Made by a program: the position numbers and the translations under genes
Notes under the pieces: model-generated
Seen by the model: the letters and a program-made list of their open reading frames with translations, nothing else
The model's database searches: none
Told to the model about the DNA's origin: nothing
NCBI GenBank assembly: GCA_947494095.1
Contig: CANLTI010000011.1
Coordinates: 21,883-85,882, forward strand
DNA length: 64,000 bases
From: an uncultured Pseudomonadales bacterium
GTDB taxonomy: Bacteria > Pseudomonadota > Gammaproteobacteria > Pseudomonadales > Cellvibrionaceae
Direction of reading: 5' to 3'
Part shown: piece after piece, positions 61,890 to 64,000 of the stretch
How the letters are laid out: the number at the start of each line of letters is the position of its first letter
Position numbering within the stretch: the stretch's first letter is position 1

Positions 61890-62519
61890 CTAGTTAGAAT
61901 GGGACTTATAACCTTTGGCGACTAAATAAACCTCTCGAGAGCGCGCGCGCGAAGCATTGGGCTTACGAGTCATTACTTTTTTAAAGCTAGTGCGCGTGTC
62001 TTGAATCCAAGTATCAAACCCCTCTCCTTGAAACACCTTACAGGCAAATGAGCCGCCTGGCTTAAGCACGCTGCGAGCCATATCTAAAGCCAGCTCAACA
62101 AGATACATAGACTTAGGTTGATCAACATCTGCAATACCGCTCATATTGGGGGCCATATCAGAAATTACAACATCAACAAGCCGACCATCAAGCCGTGCAA
62201 GTAACTCATCAAAAACGCTAGCTTCAGTGAAGTCACCCTCTACAAATTTAACACCGGCCAATGAGTCCATGGGTAATATATCACTCGCCAGCACAAAACC
62301 TTTATGGCCCACAAGCTCAGCAGCAACTTGACTCCAGCCCCCAGGCGCCGAACCTAAATCAAGAACCGTCATGCCGGGCAATATAAGTTTATCCTTTTCA
62401 TTCAACTCTTTCAGCTTATAACTCGCTCTTGACCGATAACCATCATCACCCGAAGCCTTAACATAAGGATCTTTAAAATGCTCCTGTAGCCATTGACCAC
62501 TACTTTTCGATTTGCTCAT
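61890..62519 (-). CDS. rlmE: 23S rRNA (uridine-2552-2'-O)-methyltransferase
   Basis: 209 codons. Uses SAM to methylate U2552 in the ribosomal A loop. [18 protein letters not shown] (about 26-43), the SAM motif [19 protein letters not shown] (about 54-72), the catalytic Asp in [20 protein letters not shown] (about 115-134), and Lys in [15 protein letters not shown] (K-D-K-E set). A 177-bp gap separates it from ftsH, which may be cotranscribed. Divergent from yhbY, the conserved arrangement. Confidence 0.97.
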   Translation of the reverse strand: MSKSKSSGQWLQEHFKDPYVKASGDDGYRSRASYKLKELNEKDKLILPGMTVLDLGSAPGGWSQVAAELVGHKGFVLASDILPMDSLAGVKFVEGDFTEASVFDELLARLDGRLVDVVISDMAPNMSGIADVDQPKSMYLVELALDMARSVLKPGGSFACKVFQGEGFDTWIQDTRTSFKKVMTRKPNASRARSREVYLVAKGYKSHSN

Positions 62520-62723
62520 ACTTTATAATGGCCTCATAATAACCGATTAACCTTTTTTCACCTCACATTGGCCTTTTACATTTATAAAAGGGTAGAATAA
62601 GGGAATTCTCTGCCAAAACAGGGTATGTTACGCAAACCCTTCTATAATGAGAAGCCCAACCTTAAGTGCGCAGTCATTTTCTCTTTGCGCCCAAATGCAT
62701 ACGAAACACTAAGGCTTGTGTAT

Positions 62724-63023
62724 ATGCCACTTTCAGCTGCTTTAAAAAAACAATATCGGACCATTGGTCACAATTTAAATCCAATTGTTACCATTGCGGG
62801 TAACGGGCTCAGCGAAACAGTCCTTGCCGAGCTTGAAAGAGCTTTAGAGGACCACGAGCTCATCAAAGTAAAGCTCGCGATCACTGACCGCTTAGCTCGA
62901 CAAGAGACAATCCAAACGCTTTGCCACTCATGCCGTGCCGAGCTCATTCAAGAAATTGGCAAAGTTGCACTTATTTATCGCGCAGCTCGTCAACCTAAAG
63001 TACATAAATCTAATATTCGTTAA
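62724..63023 (+). CDS. yhbY: CRS1-YhbY-type ribosome assembly RNA-binding protein
   Basis: 99 codons from MPLSAALKK. A single CRM domain: LKKQYRTIGHNLNPIVTIAG (about 7-26), NGLSETVLAELERALEDHELIKVKL (about 27-51), and the GK-type loop QEIGKVALIYRAARQPKV near the end. Members bind pre-50S particles. An open frame extends upstream to 62625, but the recognisable protein begins at 62724, with AAGG about 10 bp upstream. Confidence 0.92.
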   Translation: MPLSAALKKQYRTIGHNLNPIVTIAGNGLSETVLAELERALEDHELIKVKLAITDRLARQETIQTLCHSCRAELIQEIGKVALIYRAARQPKVHKSNIR

Positions 63024-63040
63024 TGAATCTTAGTCAACAA

Positions 63041-63078
63041 AAAAAAGGTTAAGTGCTTTATGTGCTTAACCTTTTTTA
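63041..63078 (+). terminator. terminator of yhbY
   Basis: AAGGTTAAG and CTTAACCTT with an 11-nt loop, flanked by A- and T-runs, 20 bp after the stop. Confidence 0.88.
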
Positions 63079-63180
63079 TTATCTAAAAATTTTATATAAC
63101 TACTTAGATATACTGATTAGAGATACTGAAGCCGGGCAATAATGAGTGGCTTGCTGGAACGGCGCTTATAAAGATATATA

Positions 63181-63342
63181 GTAACTATTCAGAGGGACCG
63201 TAATTGGGCGCTAATGAATCATTTTCTGGGCCGCTCAAGCCATCCATGGTCGCTATATAAGCGCTCTCGGCGCTTAAATGCCCAAAAAATAACCCATCAG
63301 CACCCTGCCAAGAGGGATTTGTTAACTTGACTGAATAGTTAC
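63181..63342. mobile_element. MITE family 1, copy H (complete, 162 bp)
   Basis: Perfect termini GTAACTATTCAG (63181-63192) and CTGAATAGTTAC (63331-63342). It has the same length as copy B and, inverted, the same interior. The 8-bp target duplication GATATATA lies at 63173-63180 and 63343-63350. The site is a decamer repeat (AAGATATATA), but an 8-base rather than 10-base overlap points to a true target duplication. From 63343 to 63558 only that decamer repeat and unassigned DNA follow. Confidence 0.9.
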
Positions 63343-63558
63343 GATATATAAAGATATATAAAGATATATAAGCGCTCCCGACAGCTGGCTCCTTGAACCC
63401 TATCCTGCGCAGCCTGATGCCTCAGCCAAAGGTTAGCCTACCCGTAAAAAGTTTTACCCCCCCCGCAACACCGAATACCATCCCCTAAATTTATTTCCGA
63501 CTTGCAAACATAAAGATATTGCTTACCAACAGAATAAAAACACAAAGGTGAAAAACGT

Positions 63559-63595
63559 AAAAACCCCCTCCGAATCACTTCGAAGGGGGTTTTTG
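63559..63595 (-). terminator. rRNA operon terminator
   Basis: AAAAACCCCCT and AGGGGGTTTTT, extended by CGAA/TTCG pairing, form a long stem just beyond the 5S rRNA 3' end; T-run on the minus strand. Confidence 0.88.
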
Positions 63596-63603
63596 GAATA
63601 AGA

Positions 63604-63718
63604 CCTGACAATGACCTACTCTCACATGGGGAAACCCCACACTACCATCGGCGATACATCGTTTCACTACTGAGTTCGGTATGGGTTCAGGTGGTTCCAA
63701 TGCTCTATTGTCGTCAGG
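63604..63718 (-). rRNA. rrf: 5S rRNA
   Basis: About 115 nt on the minus strand. The ends CCTGACGACAAT and ATTGTCAGG pair. Internal hallmarks are GAACCACCTGAACCCATACC, CCGAACTCAGTAGTGAAACG and CGCCGATGGTAGTGTGGGG. Edges may be off by a few bases. Confidence 0.96.
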
Positions 63719-63966
63719 AAAACTGGTTGGTGATTGGGTGTCTTAGGTACGTGATGTTGATATTTCTCATCACAGTACAGCATCAATCAACCGAATAGTT
63801 GACGGTTGCGAAGTTGTCAGTTTAGCGCAATAGTGTGTTTTTCTGTAGTCTTTTTGGCGTAATAATCAGTTAATCTCGATTATCTATCCGAGTTTCATAT
63901 CGTTTTTCTATCATTAATACCGAAGTATTCATTCAGTCAAACAGCCACACAATCATTTCTGTTATA

Positions 63967-64000
63967 TGGTCAAGCCTCACGGGCAATTAGTACTGGTTAG
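63967..64000 (-). rRNA. rrl: 23S rRNA, 3' end (partial)
   Basis: The last 34 bases, read on the minus strand, are CTAACCAGTACTAATTGCCC then GTGAGGCTTGACC, equivalent to the 3' end of E. coli 23S rRNA. The rest lies beyond the window. The spacer 63719-63966 to 5S shows no tRNA. Confidence 0.9.

Overview
The window looks like chromosome of a marine gammaproteobacterium, probably close to Cellvibrionaceae or a related oligotrophic order. Three signs support this. The gene order yhbY<>rlmE-ftsH-folP-glmM-tpiA-secG-tRNA-Leu(GAG) is largely the one known from Escherichia coli. Housekeeping genes such as ydiJ, ettA, polA, recQ and glyA are clearly gammaproteobacterial. Several secreted lipoproteins carry poly-serine linkers typical of the Cellvibrio/Saccharophagus/Teredinibacter group. 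The right end enters an rRNA operon on the minus strand (5S rRNA and the last bases of 23S rRNA). All family assignments are from reading the sequence; no database search was run.

Layout. 1-7.3 kb: a small lipoprotein, a ydiJ-type FAD/Fe-S dehydrogenase and a DUF4139 secreted protein, with several copies of a short dispersed element between them. 7.3-9.3 kb: a two-gene operon of spondin-domain secreted proteins, one fused to a c-type cytochrome. 9.4-14.3 kb: a methyl-cycle operon (ArsR-methyltransferase regulator, metK, ahcY, metF) behind a 34-bp perfect palindrome, followed by rsmE and convergent recQ. 17.0-23.4 kb: a defence island between recQ and glyA (AIPR protein, SNF2 helicase, AlbA/Schlafen-type ATPase, and a scar of a deleted type III restriction-modification system). 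23.5-29.2 kb: glyA, a cytochrome lipoprotein, a small secreted protein and ettA.

29.2-38.8 kb is the most unusual part. Two direct copies of epmA (about 1 kb each) flank about 7.5 kb of visibly AT-richer DNA. Inside are a decayed IS4-family element, a HlyD-type export adaptor broken by a frameshift, an 83-codon double-glycine-leader microcin-like peptide, a small membrane protein suited to be its immunity factor, a second decayed transposase, an intact C39-peptidase ABC exporter and an IS3-family remnant. The left epmA is intact but has lost its native upstream region to the IS. The right epmA keeps the native upstream region but has a nonsense codon.

38.9-64 kb: mostly core genes (rsuA, yfbR, an ECF sigma/anti-sigma pair, polA, phhB, an FKBP isomerase, a cytochrome c, a MipA/DUF3019/two-component cluster convergent with msrPQ, then tRNA-Leu, secG, tpiA, glmM, folP, ftsH, rlmE, yhbY and the rRNA operon end).

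Across the window at least two families of miniature inverted-repeat elements occupy intergenic DNA. One is 162 bp when complete, has GTAACTATTCAG ends and 8-bp target duplications (an IS66-like signature). The other is about 160 bp with AGGGGCGAGG-type ends, and one copy ends on the last base of the polA stop codon.
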